From assembly GCA_949300325.1 (NCBI GenBank), contig CASGDQ010000025.1, forward strand, positions 1-36,349: 36,349 nucleotides of DNA. The letters are read 5' to 3'. Position 1 is the stretch's first letter; each line of letters begins with the position of its first letter. This DNA is from an uncultured Spirochaetales bacterium (GTDB lineage Bacteria > Spirochaetota > Spirochaetia > Sphaerochaetales > Sphaerochaetaceae). The position numbers were made by a program, and so were the translations under genes. Positions 23,520 to 31,796 of this stretch are shown one piece after another. The notes under the pieces were generated by a model. It ran no database searches and was not told the DNA's origin. It worked only from the letters and a program-made list of their open reading frames with translations.

Positions 23520-25031
23520 TTATTCCTGTTCCTCCTTAGAAGGAATCCATCCAAGAGTCCTTGAAACAGCCTTCTTCCAGAATCCTACCTTTTTTTGCCT
23601 CTCCTTGTCATCCATGGTTGGAGTCCATCTTGTCTGTTCTCTCCAGTATTTGATCAGATCATCCTTATCCTTCCATACCCCGACTGTGAGGCCGGCGGCG
23701 TACGCGGCGCCCAAAGCTGTCGTCTCGACGATCTGCGGCCTTATGACCGGCACCTGGAGCACATCGCTCTGGAAAGCCATCAGCGGCCAGGAATTGGTCA
23801 TGCCGCCATCCACTTTCAAAGAGGATATCTTTATCTCGGAATCGAGCTCCATCGCAGAAAATATATCATAAGCCTGGAAAGCCGTAGCCTCCAACACGGC
23901 CCTGCATATATGGGCCCTGGTCGCAAAACCTGTAAGCCCCGCGATAACCCCGCGGGCGTCGCTTCTCCAATAAGGGGCGAACAGCCCTGCAAACGCCGGG
24001 ACTATGTAAACTCCTCCCGAATCGGGAACGCTGGCAGCAAGCTCGTCAAGCTCCTTCACATCGCTCACCATCTTCAGATTATCGCGCGTCCATTGGCAGA
24101 GAGAGCCTGCAACTGCCACAGAGCCCTCGAGAGCATATACAGGAGCTGAACCTTCTTTTCTGTATGCGACGGTGCTTAAAAGCCCATGCTTGGAAAAACA
24201 GAGGTGGTCTCCCGTATTAACCAGCATGAAGCATCCGGTGCCATATGTGCACTTGCTCTCCCCCGCTTTGAAGCAGGCCTGCCCGAAGAGAGCAGATTGC
24301 TGATCGCCGAGGATGCCGCAGACCGGGATGCTTGCTCCAAACGGGCCATCTTCAGAGGTATAGCCGTAAATGAGGCCTGTGGATGAAACGATGATAGGAA
24401 GGTTATCCTTATTTACAGAGAACAGGGACAGCATCTCATCGTCCCACTCAAGGCTGGAGATGTTCATAAGCATGTATCTGGAAGCATTGGTCACATCGGT
24501 GACGCATTTTCCGGTAAGCTTGTATGTCAGAAATGTATCTATGGTTCCAAAGCAAAGGTCCGGATTCCCATTCAGCGCCCTGACCTTGGGCACGTTGTCT
24601 AAAAGCCATCTTATCTTGCTTGCAGAAAAATAAGGGGAATACAGAAGCCCCGTAGTGCGTCTTATTTCCTCCTCAGAAACCCTGGATCTCAGAGAATCGA
24701 TGAAATCGGAGCCCCTCAGATCCTGCCAGACGATCGCATTATGCAATGTCCGTCCTGTTTTCCTTGAGAACGGGATGATGGTTTCCCTTTGGTTTGTAAT
24801 GCCTATTGCGAGAATGTCCTCGGCATTCACTCCGCTCTTTGCAATGCAGTCGCTGATTACGAAGCAGGTATTCTGCCAGATTTCCTCCGGATTATGCTCC
24901 ACCCAGCCCGGGCGGGGATAAATCTGCCTATGCTCCTTCTGGCTGACGGAAACAATCATTCCTTCAGTATTGAAGAGTATGAACCTGGTGCTTGTCGTAC
25001 CTTGATCTATTGCGCCGATATATTTCATCAT
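23520..25031 (-). CDS. glpK: Glycerol kinase
   Basis: It phosphorylates glycerol with ATP. Seen: GAIDQGTTSTRFILFN (N-terminal ATP/glycerol region), WVEHNPEEIW, GITNQRETI, IVWQDLRG, ATFTYGTGCFM-like KCTYGTGCF, VPAFAGLFAPYW, ARGVIAGLTGF (FGGY signature 2) and KVDGGMTNSW. The length of 503 fits. Two adjacent ATGs (25031 and 25028) follow AAGGTGG. Either could be used. The frame extends 16 codons upstream without support. It has its own promoter and heads the long minus-strand unit, although glycerol use and c-di-AMP synthesis have no known direct link. Confidence 0.96.
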   Translation of the reverse strand: MMKYIGAIDQGTTSTRFILFNTEGMIVSVSQKEHRQIYPRPGWVEHNPEEIWQNTCFVISDCIAKSGVNAEDILAIGITNQRETIIPFSRKTGRTLHNAIVWQDLRGSDFIDSLRSRVSEEEIRRTTGLLYSPYFSASKIRWLLDNVPKVRALNGNPDLCFGTIDTFLTYKLTGKCVTDVTNASRYMLMNISSLEWDDEMLSLFSVNKDNLPIIVSSTGLIYGYTSEDGPFGASIPVCGILGDQQSALFGQACFKAGESKCTYGTGCFMLVNTGDHLCFSKHGLLSTVAYRKEGSAPVYALEGSVAVAGSLCQWTRDNLKMVSDVKELDELAASVPDSGGVYIVPAFAGLFAPYWRSDARGVIAGLTGFATRAHICRAVLEATAFQAYDIFSAMELDSEIKISSLKVDGGMTNSWPLMAFQSDVLQVPVIRPQIVETTALGAAYAAGLTVGVWKDKDDLIKYWREQTRWTPTMDDKERQKKVGFWKKAVSRTLGWIPSKEEQE

Positions 25032-25050
25032 GAAAACCACCTTTTTGACC

Positions 25051-25079
25051 AGTATAATCCAAGAGGCGGCCAAACGCAA
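25051..25079 (-). promoter_or_regulatory. glpK promoter
   Basis: On the minus strand, TTGCGT (25079-25074), 17 nt and TATACT (25056-25051). The start of transcription would be around 12 nt before the glpK ATG, leaving room for the AAGGTGG Shine-Dalgarno. Confidence 0.65.
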
Positions 25080-25093
25080 AAAAATAGCAAGGC

Positions 25094-25127
25094 AGAAAAA
25101 AAGACGGGAAGGGAAGCCCCTTACCGT
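25094..25127 (-). terminator. Rho-independent terminator after the PepSY gene
   Basis: On the minus strand, ACGGTAAGGG pairs with CCCTTCCCGT around a GCTT loop (25127-25104), nine pairs and one mismatch, followed by C and seven T. It closes the response regulator-kinase-PepSY unit and insulates the glpK promoter. Confidence 0.85.
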
Positions 25128-25147
25128 CCAATTTTTTCAAACCATGG

Positions 25148-25906
25148 TCATCTCAGTCCGATCTGTTTCTTCCACTCCAAAGAATACACAGTGCCGTCAA
25201 AAGCATTCAGCTCTGCTTGATAGATGAACCCGTCCTTAGCTGCATGCACTTTGAAAATACGGCGTCCATCATCGTAATCGGTGCGGATTGAAATATCTGC
25301 AAGCGGTCCGCCCAAGAGCCTTTCAACGATGCTTTGCACAGCGCTCTGATCGAGCAAGGAAGCTCCGGATGAAGGAAGGCCTTTCCTTTTCATCTCGTAC
25401 TCCCCTTCAAGCACGGCACCATCTTCACCTATCTTGAAATCCCACTTATATGTGCTGTCAGCAAATTCCACATCATAGTGGGAGCCGAAAGCCTCCCTCT
25501 CATACTCGATCTTCTTCGAAACTACATTCTTTTCATCCACTCCTGCAGCCTGCAAGGCAATGCGGAATGCCGAATTCCTATCCACTGCAGCAGGCATAGA
25601 CGGCGCTGGAGATAAAGCTATCTTATCATCATCCATATCGAATTCATAAGAAACGATGCGTCCATCCGAGGAAAGAATCTCATATTCATATTTGCCTTCT
25701 GCTGTTCGGAATTCCACCTTATATACATCATATCCTGCTTTCTTATCCGATTTGATCTGGATTTTGCCTGCATCTTTTTCCAAAATGCCCGCATGATCAA
25801 GAGCAATCCTTTTTGCATCAGGTGCGTTTATCGGGGCGGCAAACGAAAAAGACAAAGCCAAAAGAGCGACAGACACGATCAAAACCAGTTTTTTATTAAT
25901 CATCAT
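25148..25906 (-). CDS. Secreted PepSY-domain protein
   Basis: A signal peptide (about 1-24, ending FAAP) is followed by three PepSY-like repeats (about 28-95, 108-175, 185-250). Each carries an 'A..iAl.hagi...d' helix and a 'Y.vef...g..Y.y.i...G.i' hairpin. YDVYKVEFRTAEGKYEYEI and HYDVEFADSTYKWDFKI are the clearest. PepSY repeats are thought to inhibit proteases or shape their surroundings in the envelope. The gene follows its kinase and regulator, so it is likely an output or modulator of that pair. AGGAG precedes two adjacent ATGs; I use the first. Confidence 0.85.
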   Translation of the reverse strand: MMINKKLVLIVSVALLALSFSFAAPINAPDAKRIALDHAGILEKDAGKIQIKSDKKAGYDVYKVEFRTAEGKYEYEILSSDGRIVSYEFDMDDDKIALSPAPSMPAAVDRNSAFRIALQAAGVDEKNVVSKKIEYEREAFGSHYDVEFADSTYKWDFKIGEDGAVLEGEYEMKRKGLPSSGASLLDQSAVQSIVERLLGGPLADISIRTDYDDGRRIFKVHAAKDGFIYQAELNAFDGTVYSLEWKKQIGLR

Positions 25907-25927
25907 ATTTCTCCTATTACACCTTTG

Positions 25928-25956
25928 ATCTTAAATACCCAAGATTAAAATAAGAT
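25928..25956 (-). promoter_or_regulatory. Candidate response-regulator site before the PepSY gene
   Basis: On the minus strand ATCTT occurs twice with an 11-nt period (25956-25952 and 25945-25941) and an inverted copy follows (25932-25928). Eleven-base direct repeats are typical of OmpR/PhoB-type binding. The nonamer TTTTAATCT (25950-25942) also appears before the regulator gene. The sites are in AT-rich sequence and could be chance. Confidence 0.35.
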
Positions 25957-25991
25957 GAAAGCTTGAAGTTTTTTTTTAAATTTTTAAACAG

Positions 25992-27305
25992 TCATCCTTT
26001 AATCACAACCGTAAAGCGGCTTCCCAGGCCCTCAACGCTCTCGACCGAACAAGAACCGTTATGAGCTGAAGCAATCCATTGGACCATCGTAAGTCCAAGG
26101 CCGGAACTTCCTTTCCTGCTGCGGGAGGGATCCACCTGATAGAACCTGTCCCAAATCCTTTTTGTTGCATCAGGAGGCATCCCTATGCCATTATCCCATA
26201 CGCAGATAGATACCCCCTCTTTGCAGGGGGAAACCGAAACTTTCACAAACCCGCCTTTCCTGTTGTAGCATATACCGTTGTCAATAAGGTTTATAAACAG
26301 CCTGGTCATCATGGTTTCATCCACTTTGGCAACGACTCCCTCATCGCCTTCAAAGAAGAGGGAAACCCCATACTCATCAGCCTTACCCTTCAAAGAGGCG
26401 ATCGCTATCTGGGCAAGCTCTCCCAGATCTATCTGCTCAAAGCGCAGCTCTTGGCTTCCGCCATCCGCACGCGCAAGGGCAAGCATCTGCTCGATCAGCC
26501 TAGCCATCCTGTCTACTTGGTCAATTATTTCGGTCAAAGCCTCTCTCGTGGATTCCTCATTGCTATGGGAGAGCGCATACTCCGCATGCGCCCTGATGAC
26601 GGCAACCGGCGTTCTTAGCTCGTGGGAGGCATCGGAAGTGAACTGCCTTTCCCTCTTAAAAGACAGTTCAAGACGGGAAAGCATCAAATCGAACGTATCT
26701 GCAAGCTCCTTTATCTCGTAGCCGGCCTTTTCTATATCCATCCGCTTTGAAAGATCCGTGCCGTTGGCGATGCTGTTTGCCGTTTCGACCATCCTCTCCA
26801 TCGGCCTTAACGCCCTCTTGGTTATGAAATACCCTCCCATCGCCGCCAAAAAAACTGCTATCGGAAGAAGTATGAGGGCCGCTATGAAGGCCGATGAAAA
26901 AAATCTGGACATGCTTGCAATCGGATATGCGCCCCTTATGAACGAGCCCTCCTCCATCGGGCTGTCATATACATACCAGTCGAACATGCCTGAACTTATC
27001 TTCTCTATCTTTCCACCGCTATATGCAAGGAGGGGAAATCCAGAAGGCTCATCCCCCCTTTCAACGCTTCCATCCGCAGAGCAGACCATCAAAAAGATGC
27101 CGTCATCGAAAAAATCCATTTTCCTGCCATCAGAACCGATATAATCCTTGCGGGCATCCATCACAGCCTCGACAAGATCCTCCTGGATATCGGAAGAAAG
27201 GAGGAAATCGGAAGAGAGGAAAACCGTGTAAAGCAGGATCGCGCATAACACCGCCATCCATACCGTATACCAAATGACTATCTTTTTCTTGATCCCGATC
27301 TTCAA
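25992..27305 (-). CDS. Sensor histidine kinase
   Basis: A 437-residue membrane kinase: TM1 (8-30), a periplasmic sensor loop of about 108 residues (31-138), TM2 (139-161), HAMP (162-214), then DHp with H228 in SDASHELRTP. The ATPase domain has the N box NLIDNGICYN (N339, N343), G1 DNGIGM (371-376) and G2 GSSGLGL (399-405). It should phosphorylate the OmpR-type regulator encoded just upstream. The ligand is unknown. The start is TTG, one base after the regulator stop, with GGGAG upstream. Confidence 0.93.
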   Translation of the reverse strand: MKIGIKKKIVIWYTVWMAVLCAILLYTVFLSSDFLLSSDIQEDLVEAVMDARKDYIGSDGRKMDFFDDGIFLMVCSADGSVERGDEPSGFPLLAYSGGKIEKISSGMFDWYVYDSPMEEGSFIRGAYPIASMSRFFSSAFIAALILLPIAVFLAAMGGYFITKRALRPMERMVETANSIANGTDLSKRMDIEKAGYEIKELADTFDLMLSRLELSFKRERQFTSDASHELRTPVAVIRAHAEYALSHSNEESTREALTEIIDQVDRMARLIEQMLALARADGGSQELRFEQIDLGELAQIAIASLKGKADEYGVSLFFEGDEGVVAKVDETMMTRLFINLIDNGICYNRKGGFVKVSVSPCKEGVSICVWDNGIGMPPDATKRIWDRFYQVDPSRSRKGSSGLGLTMVQWIASAHNGSCSVESVEGLGSRFTVVIKG

Positions 27306-27306
27306 T

Positions 27307-27990
27307 TCACTCTCCCTTTCTCAACACATATCCGGTTCCGCGCACCGTTTGTATAAGCTTTTCATCATACCCGTCATCTATTTTCTTTCTCAGATACCTT
27401 ATGTACACGTCTATCACATTGGATTCCCCCTCATACCCGTAATCCCAGGCATGCGCGATGAAATCCTCGCGATCGAGGACAATCCCTTCGTTGACCATCA
27501 TATATTCAAGAATTGCGAATTCCTTTGAAGAGAGAGAAATTTCCCTTCCATTTCTCTTGACTGTCCTTCTTGCCCTGTCCAGAACCAGATCTGAAACAGA
27601 AAGGATATCCGAGCAGCTGCGGGCCTGGCTTGCCGAACGGCGCAGCACAACCCTTATGCGGGCAAGAAGCTCGTCAAAGGAAAAAGGTTTGACAAGATAA
27701 TCATCCGCACCGATGTCCAAACCGCCGACGCGATCCTTGATGCTGTCGCGGGCGGTGAGAAAAATGACCGGGGTACTCCCGCCCTCCTTGCGATAGCTGG
27801 AAAGTACCTCGAAGCCATCAAGACCCGGCATCATGACATCGAGAATTGCAACATCATATACCCCGGAGGAAAGATAATCCAATGCATCATCCCCCCTGAA
27901 GACGCCGTCCACAGCATATCCGTTATCCATCAGCGTCTTCTTGATCACCGTATTCAACGATGCCTCGTCCTCTGCAACCAAAACTCTCAT
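27307..27990 (-). CDS. OmpR-family response regulator
   Basis: A 227-residue regulator. The receiver domain (1-118) has E7 and D8, phospho-acceptor D51 in VAILDVMMPG, T79 and K101 in VKPFSFDEL. The C-terminal winged helix (about 130-225) shows SLSSKEFAILEYMM, SNVIDVYIRYLRKKID and IQTVRGTGYVL. I use the ATG at 27990 with AGGGGG upstream; the frame runs nine codons further. It lies one base before its cognate kinase. Possible targets include the PepSY gene and its own promoter. Confidence 0.95.
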   Translation of the reverse strand: MRVLVAEDEASLNTVIKKTLMDNGYAVDGVFRGDDALDYLSSGVYDVAILDVMMPGLDGFEVLSSYRKEGGSTPVIFLTARDSIKDRVGGLDIGADDYLVKPFSFDELLARIRVVLRRSASQARSCSDILSVSDLVLDRARRTVKRNGREISLSSKEFAILEYMMVNEGIVLDREDFIAHAWDYGYEGESNVIDVYIRYLRKKIDDGYDEKLIQTVRGTGYVLRKGE

Positions 27991-28023
27991 CAAAGCCCCC
28001 TGAAAATAAAAAACCACGAAATT

Positions 28024-28041
28024 ATTAAAGAGAGATTAAAA
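28024..28041 (-). promoter_or_regulatory. Candidate autoregulatory site before the response regulator
   Basis: TTTAAT occurs twice with an 11-nt period (28040-28035 and 28029-28024) on the minus strand, overlapping the M16C stop codon. The nonamer TTTTAATCT (28041-28033) is shared with the region before the PepSY gene. Confidence 0.3.
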
Positions 28042-30885
28042 TGGCAGATCCTTTTCTTCAAAATCCAAAGAGGATGAAGATACCGCCTCCTTTGAGCAGA
28101 TAACTGCAACAGACTCCGTTTTCTCAAAGAGGCTTAAAATATCTTTTCTGGCCCCCTCAAGATCGTTAAGACCGACTGAAAGGAGAGCCTTCCTGTTCTC
28201 TTTCCTATATTCGTCGGTTATGCCGAAAAGCCTGCGCCTGAGATAAACGAGAACCTTCTGGGCCGGACACAACGGCTTGAGATCCTGGCTGCGTATCTGC
28301 ATCAAGGCATTTTCAAGCTTTTTCCCATCAAGCTCCTCTTCTTTTACACAGCTTATGAAATCCGAGATCGTGGCATCAAGCCTGGGGTCCCTGTAGGAAT
28401 AGAATATAACCGTCCTTTCCAAAGGATCCAAAAGGGATCCGGCTCCGTAAGCCCCACCCTTGGCTCTTATGCTGTTCCATATGGATGACGGGGAAAGGAT
28501 CGATAGAAAGAGCCTTCTTGCCGCCTGCTCGAAAAGGGATGAGGTGCCGCAGTATGAGGAGAGCGCCACATAAGAGACGGGGGAAGGCAATATGAATGCC
28601 CGATGCGAAGCAATTTCTGGAACCTCATGCAGAATCTCTTTACACCCATCCTTCTTTTCAAAAGAAGAAAGGAACGACGATGCCGCAGCCACGCTCTTCT
28701 TCATGTTTTCTTTATTGCAGCCTATCTGTATGGTCATCCTTCTTTCATCCAGCATGCGGCTCCTGGTTTTCCTGATGCGGGATATGAGAGACGGGATGTC
28801 CTTTTTCAGCTTTTCCAGTTCAAACCAGAAGCACACCCCTCCAAGACGTTCTGAAATGTAAAGGGATGGGGAAAATCCGGCCTGGGCGGCAGAGAGAGCA
28901 AACGTATGTCCGTTCTGTATGAGCCCGGATTTGTAATCGGTTATCATGTCCGTAATGGCAGCTTCAATCTCCTTTTCATCCAAGCACCCTTCTTTTAAAA
29001 GCCTTGCCAAAAGGCGCTGAGCCTCATCAACAGTGCTTTCCAGCATTTTAAGACGAAGCATCATGAACACCTTTTCCTTTCCGTCCAGGCATGCGCCGCT
29101 TTCAAGATAATAGGCAAACCCGCCGGTGGAGAACCTCATCTCCGTCTGGAAAGAGGGCATGTCCATATCCGATACAGAGCACATCGTCATAAGCCGCGCC
29201 AATATGTTCAGATCATCGAGCTCCGGATAGGAAAAATCGCTCACATCGATTGCAACATCGAAATACACCACCCCTCCTGTAAAGAGAGGGATGCGGACAA
29301 TCTTATCCATAGGATTTCCGGGATTCTTTTGGAAAGGTTCATCCTGTATGTCGCTGCTTTTGAGGCTGGGAAAGGCTTCGAAAGCCTTCTCATCATCTTC
29401 AGAAAGGGAGAACTTCTGGAAAAGCCTCTCATCTTCAGGATCGGCAGACTTGATTTTCTCTTGCAGGACACCGGTTATTTCCTTGTCTATTTCTTCAGAA
29501 AACAAAGAATCGGGCATGACCGTAGAAAGGAGCCTATGGGGATTATCTATGAACCACTGCTTTATGCATTCCTCAAAAAAGCGGGGCTTTTCCTCCACTT
29601 CCTTCCTCAAGGCCTTCATATCCTCTTCCGGATATAAGCAGGAAAGGATGTCGGTCCTATAGACCATGCTCTTATCAAGGCGGAAAAGCACCCTCATCCC
29701 CTGGGGAAGCCCGCCAGGGATCTCCCTTAAGGAAAACTCATATCTGCGGAGCGCCGCCTCCACCTCCTTTTCTGAAAAGCCTTTCTCATAGATCTTCTCA
29801 AGCTCAGAAAGAAGGAATGCTGAGATTTTTTCGGCATCCTTGATATCTGCTCCTGTCATGCCCACTGCAAACACATTATCAGCATAATCGGGAAGCATCC
29901 CGGATTCGCTCGAAAGGTCCTCCCCTAAATCCGATTCGACGATTGCTTTGTATAAAGGACATCCTGGATTGCCAAGCAGAAGATCCACAAGAATGGAAAG
30001 GATGATGCACTCCCTTCTATCCGTAGCCTGGCCAAGACGCCAGGACAGCATTACCGTCCCACCTTTGGAATCTGTATCCGCGGCATAGCTCTTTCCATCG
30101 ATCCTACGTGGAGAGTTCCATCTTTCCGGCATTTGGAAGACCGGCACAGGAGAAGCATATCCACGCTTTGAAAGATATTCCTCCTCCAAGAAAGCCAGCT
30201 TCCCATCCACATCCAGATCCCCGTACAGAAAAAGCGTCATATTGGAGGGCGTATAGTATTTCTCATACATGCTAAGATATTCAGGATATGAAAGCGTGCA
30301 TATCTTCCTTGGATCTCCCCCGCTCTCCCATTGATACGGCGTATCAGGAAACAGGGATCTGGAAGAGAGCGAGGATACCACCTGCTCATGCTGGCTCAAA
30401 GCTCCCTGCATCTCCGAGAACACCACGCCTTCAAAATGGGGCGCCGGCAAGCCTGTTATCCTTATTCCCTCCTGCATGAACGTCTCTTTTCTCAAAAGCG
30501 GGGAAAAAACCGCATCGCTGTAGATTTCGAAAATATTATCAAAATCCTTTCTTATTGCGCTTGAAGCCAAATAATAAGTCCTGTCCGCGCCCGTCATTGC
30601 ATTCATGAATGTCGGACATCCTCTTTTCATAGCCTCGTTGAACGCCTCTTTCACAGGATATTTCCTGCTGCCGGAGAGGACCGTATGCTCTATTATATGA
30701 AATACTCCCGTGCTGTCCTCAGGTGTCGTATAGACCACATAGGAGAAAAACTGCTCCCTGTCCTTGTTCTTTAAGACCACAACCCTGAAGCCGCTTTGCT
30801 TATGCAGGTACAGCCCTGCATCCCCATCATATGAAGGCACATGCCTTTCTTCAAGCAGTTCAAAACCGCCAACCGTTTTATCCAT
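28036..30885 (-). CDS. M16C presequence-protease-like zinc metalloprotease
   Basis: A 949-residue insulinase-family enzyme of the PreP/Cym1 (M16C) type: two homologous halves joined by a linker. The inverted zinc motif HIIEH (H63, E66, H67) with E139 in FMQEGIRI forms the metal site, and RAKGGAYGAGSLLDP in the C-terminal half is the substrate-binding motif. It has no signal peptide, so it likely degrades short peptides in the cytosol. The ATG at 30885 fits the family (MDKTVGGFELLEE); the frame extends 33 codons further, overlapping the divergent gene region. There is no Shine-Dalgarno, and an extended -10 box lies 6 nt upstream. Confidence 0.92.
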   Translation of the reverse strand: MDKTVGGFELLEERHVPSYDGDAGLYLHKQSGFRVVVLKNKDREQFFSYVVYTTPEDSTGVFHIIEHTVLSGSRKYPVKEAFNEAMKRGCPTFMNAMTGADRTYYLASSAIRKDFDNIFEIYSDAVFSPLLRKETFMQEGIRITGLPAPHFEGVVFSEMQGALSQHEQVVSSLSSRSLFPDTPYQWESGGDPRKICTLSYPEYLSMYEKYYTPSNMTLFLYGDLDVDGKLAFLEEEYLSKRGYASPVPVFQMPERWNSPRRIDGKSYAADTDSKGGTVMLSWRLGQATDRRECIILSILVDLLLGNPGCPLYKAIVESDLGEDLSSESGMLPDYADNVFAVGMTGADIKDAEKISAFLLSELEKIYEKGFSEKEVEAALRRYEFSLREIPGGLPQGMRVLFRLDKSMVYRTDILSCLYPEEDMKALRKEVEEKPRFFEECIKQWFIDNPHRLLSTVMPDSLFSEEIDKEITGVLQEKIKSADPEDERLFQKFSLSEDDEKAFEAFPSLKSSDIQDEPFQKNPGNPMDKIVRIPLFTGGVVYFDVAIDVSDFSYPELDDLNILARLMTMCSVSDMDMPSFQTEMRFSTGGFAYYLESGACLDGKEKVFMMLRLKMLESTVDEAQRLLARLLKEGCLDEKEIEAAITDMITDYKSGLIQNGHTFALSAAQAGFSPSLYISERLGGVCFWFELEKLKKDIPSLISRIRKTRSRMLDERRMTIQIGCNKENMKKSVAAASSFLSSFEKKDGCKEILHEVPEIASHRAFILPSPVSYVALSSYCGTSSLFEQAARRLFLSILSPSSIWNSIRAKGGAYGAGSLLDPLERTVIFYSYRDPRLDATISDFISCVKEEELDGKKLENALMQIRSQDLKPLCPAQKVLVYLRRRLFGITDEYRKENRKALLSVGLNDLEGARKDILSLFEKTESVAVICSKEAVSSSSLDFEEKDLPF

Positions 30886-30891
30886 GGCAGA

Positions 30892-30900
30892 AATATAACA
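30892..30900 (-). promoter_or_regulatory. Extended -10 box before the M16C protease
   Basis: On the minus strand TGTTATATT (30900-30892) ends 6 nt before the ATG with no Shine-Dalgarno. It resembles the box before def (TGCTATATT, also 6 nt). Confidence 0.45.
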
Positions 30901-30948
30901 TGAAAAGGCACAAAGGATACACCATGGCTTTCTCCTATGAAAGAAAAA

Positions 30949-30957
30949 TGCTAGTAT
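30949..30957 (+). promoter_or_regulatory. Extended -10 box before nfo
   Basis: TGCTAGTAT (30949-30957) ends 8 nt before the nfo ATG, with only a weak GTGAAG between them. It divides the 80-nt space with the divergent M16C gene. Confidence 0.4.
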
Positions 30958-30965
30958 CTGTGAAG

Positions 30966-31796
30966 ATGTTGTATATCGGACCACATGTTTCTATCAGCAA
31001 AGACATAAGCCTCAGCCCGGCAAGGGCCGCAGAAAAAGGGGCCGGGGCCTTCGCCATCTTCACAAAAAACCAAAAGATATGGAAAGCAAAACCATTAGAA
31101 GAATCTTCAATAGAGGAATTTAAAAAGAATCTTGCAAGATTCGGATACAGCGGAAACAAAGTGCTTGCCCATGCAGGATATCTGATCAACCCTGCAACAC
31201 CTGATGCTCTATTGAGAAAAAAGTCTTTAGATCTTTTGAAAGAAGAGATTTCCCGCTGCATCAGCCTGGGGCTAAACAAGCTCAACATACATCCGGGCGC
31301 ATTTATCGAAGGAGAAAGAGAGGATGGGATTATAAGGGCAGCTTCTTTTTTTGATGAGGCATTGGAGGAAAACAACTTCCTTCTTTCCATAGAAAACACC
31401 TCTGCAAGCGGGACGAATCTTGGCGGGGATCTAAGAGAGCTCCTCAAACTGATCGAAACATCAAAGTATGGAGAGCGCATGGGTGTGACGCTCGATACGG
31501 CCCATCTTTACGGCTACGGCTACGATGTGAAGAACAACGCCTCTGCGATATTGGATGACGCAGGTTCCCTCTTTGGAAGAAATAAGATTTTCGGCATGCA
31601 TCTGAATGACAGCAAGGCTCCGCTGGCAAGCCGTAAAGACCGGCATGAAAGCATAGGAAAAGGCCTGATAGGCCTGGATGCTTTTATGGAGATAACCGCC
31701 AGCAGCATCGTACAGGATAAACCTCTTATTCTGGAAACGCCGGATGAGCAATCATGGGCAGAGGAAATAAGGATGCTCACATCAGCTCAATCATAA
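30966..31796 (+). CDS. nfo: Endonuclease IV
   Basis: A 276-residue AP endonuclease (TIM barrel with three zinc ions) for base excision repair. Seen: IGPHVSISKD, NKLNIHPGAF, LSIENTSASGTNLGG, GVTLDTAHLYGYGYD, FGMHLNDSKAPLASRKDRHESIGKG and PLILETP, with the His, Glu and Asp zinc ligands in place. I start at 30966 because the family begins here (MLYIGPHVS); the frame runs 45 codons further, into the promoter region and beyond the M16C start. It overlaps the LPP20-like gene tail to tail by 20 nt. Confidence 0.94.
   Translation: MLYIGPHVSISKDISLSPARAAEKGAGAFAIFTKNQKIWKAKPLEESSIEEFKKNLARFGYSGNKVLAHAGYLINPATPDALLRKKSLDLLKEEISRCISLGLNKLNIHPGAFIEGEREDGIIRAASFFDEALEENNFLLSIENTSASGTNLGGDLRELLKLIETSKYGERMGVTLDTAHLYGYGYDVKNNASAILDDAGSLFGRNKIFGMHLNDSKAPLASRKDRHESIGKGLIGLDAFMEITASSIVQDKPLILETPDEQSWAEEIRMLTSAQS

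Noticed and set aside
30831..30965. 45-codon N-terminal extension of nfo
   Set aside because: It runs through the promoter region and the start of the divergent M16C gene, and the family begins at MLYIGPHVS.
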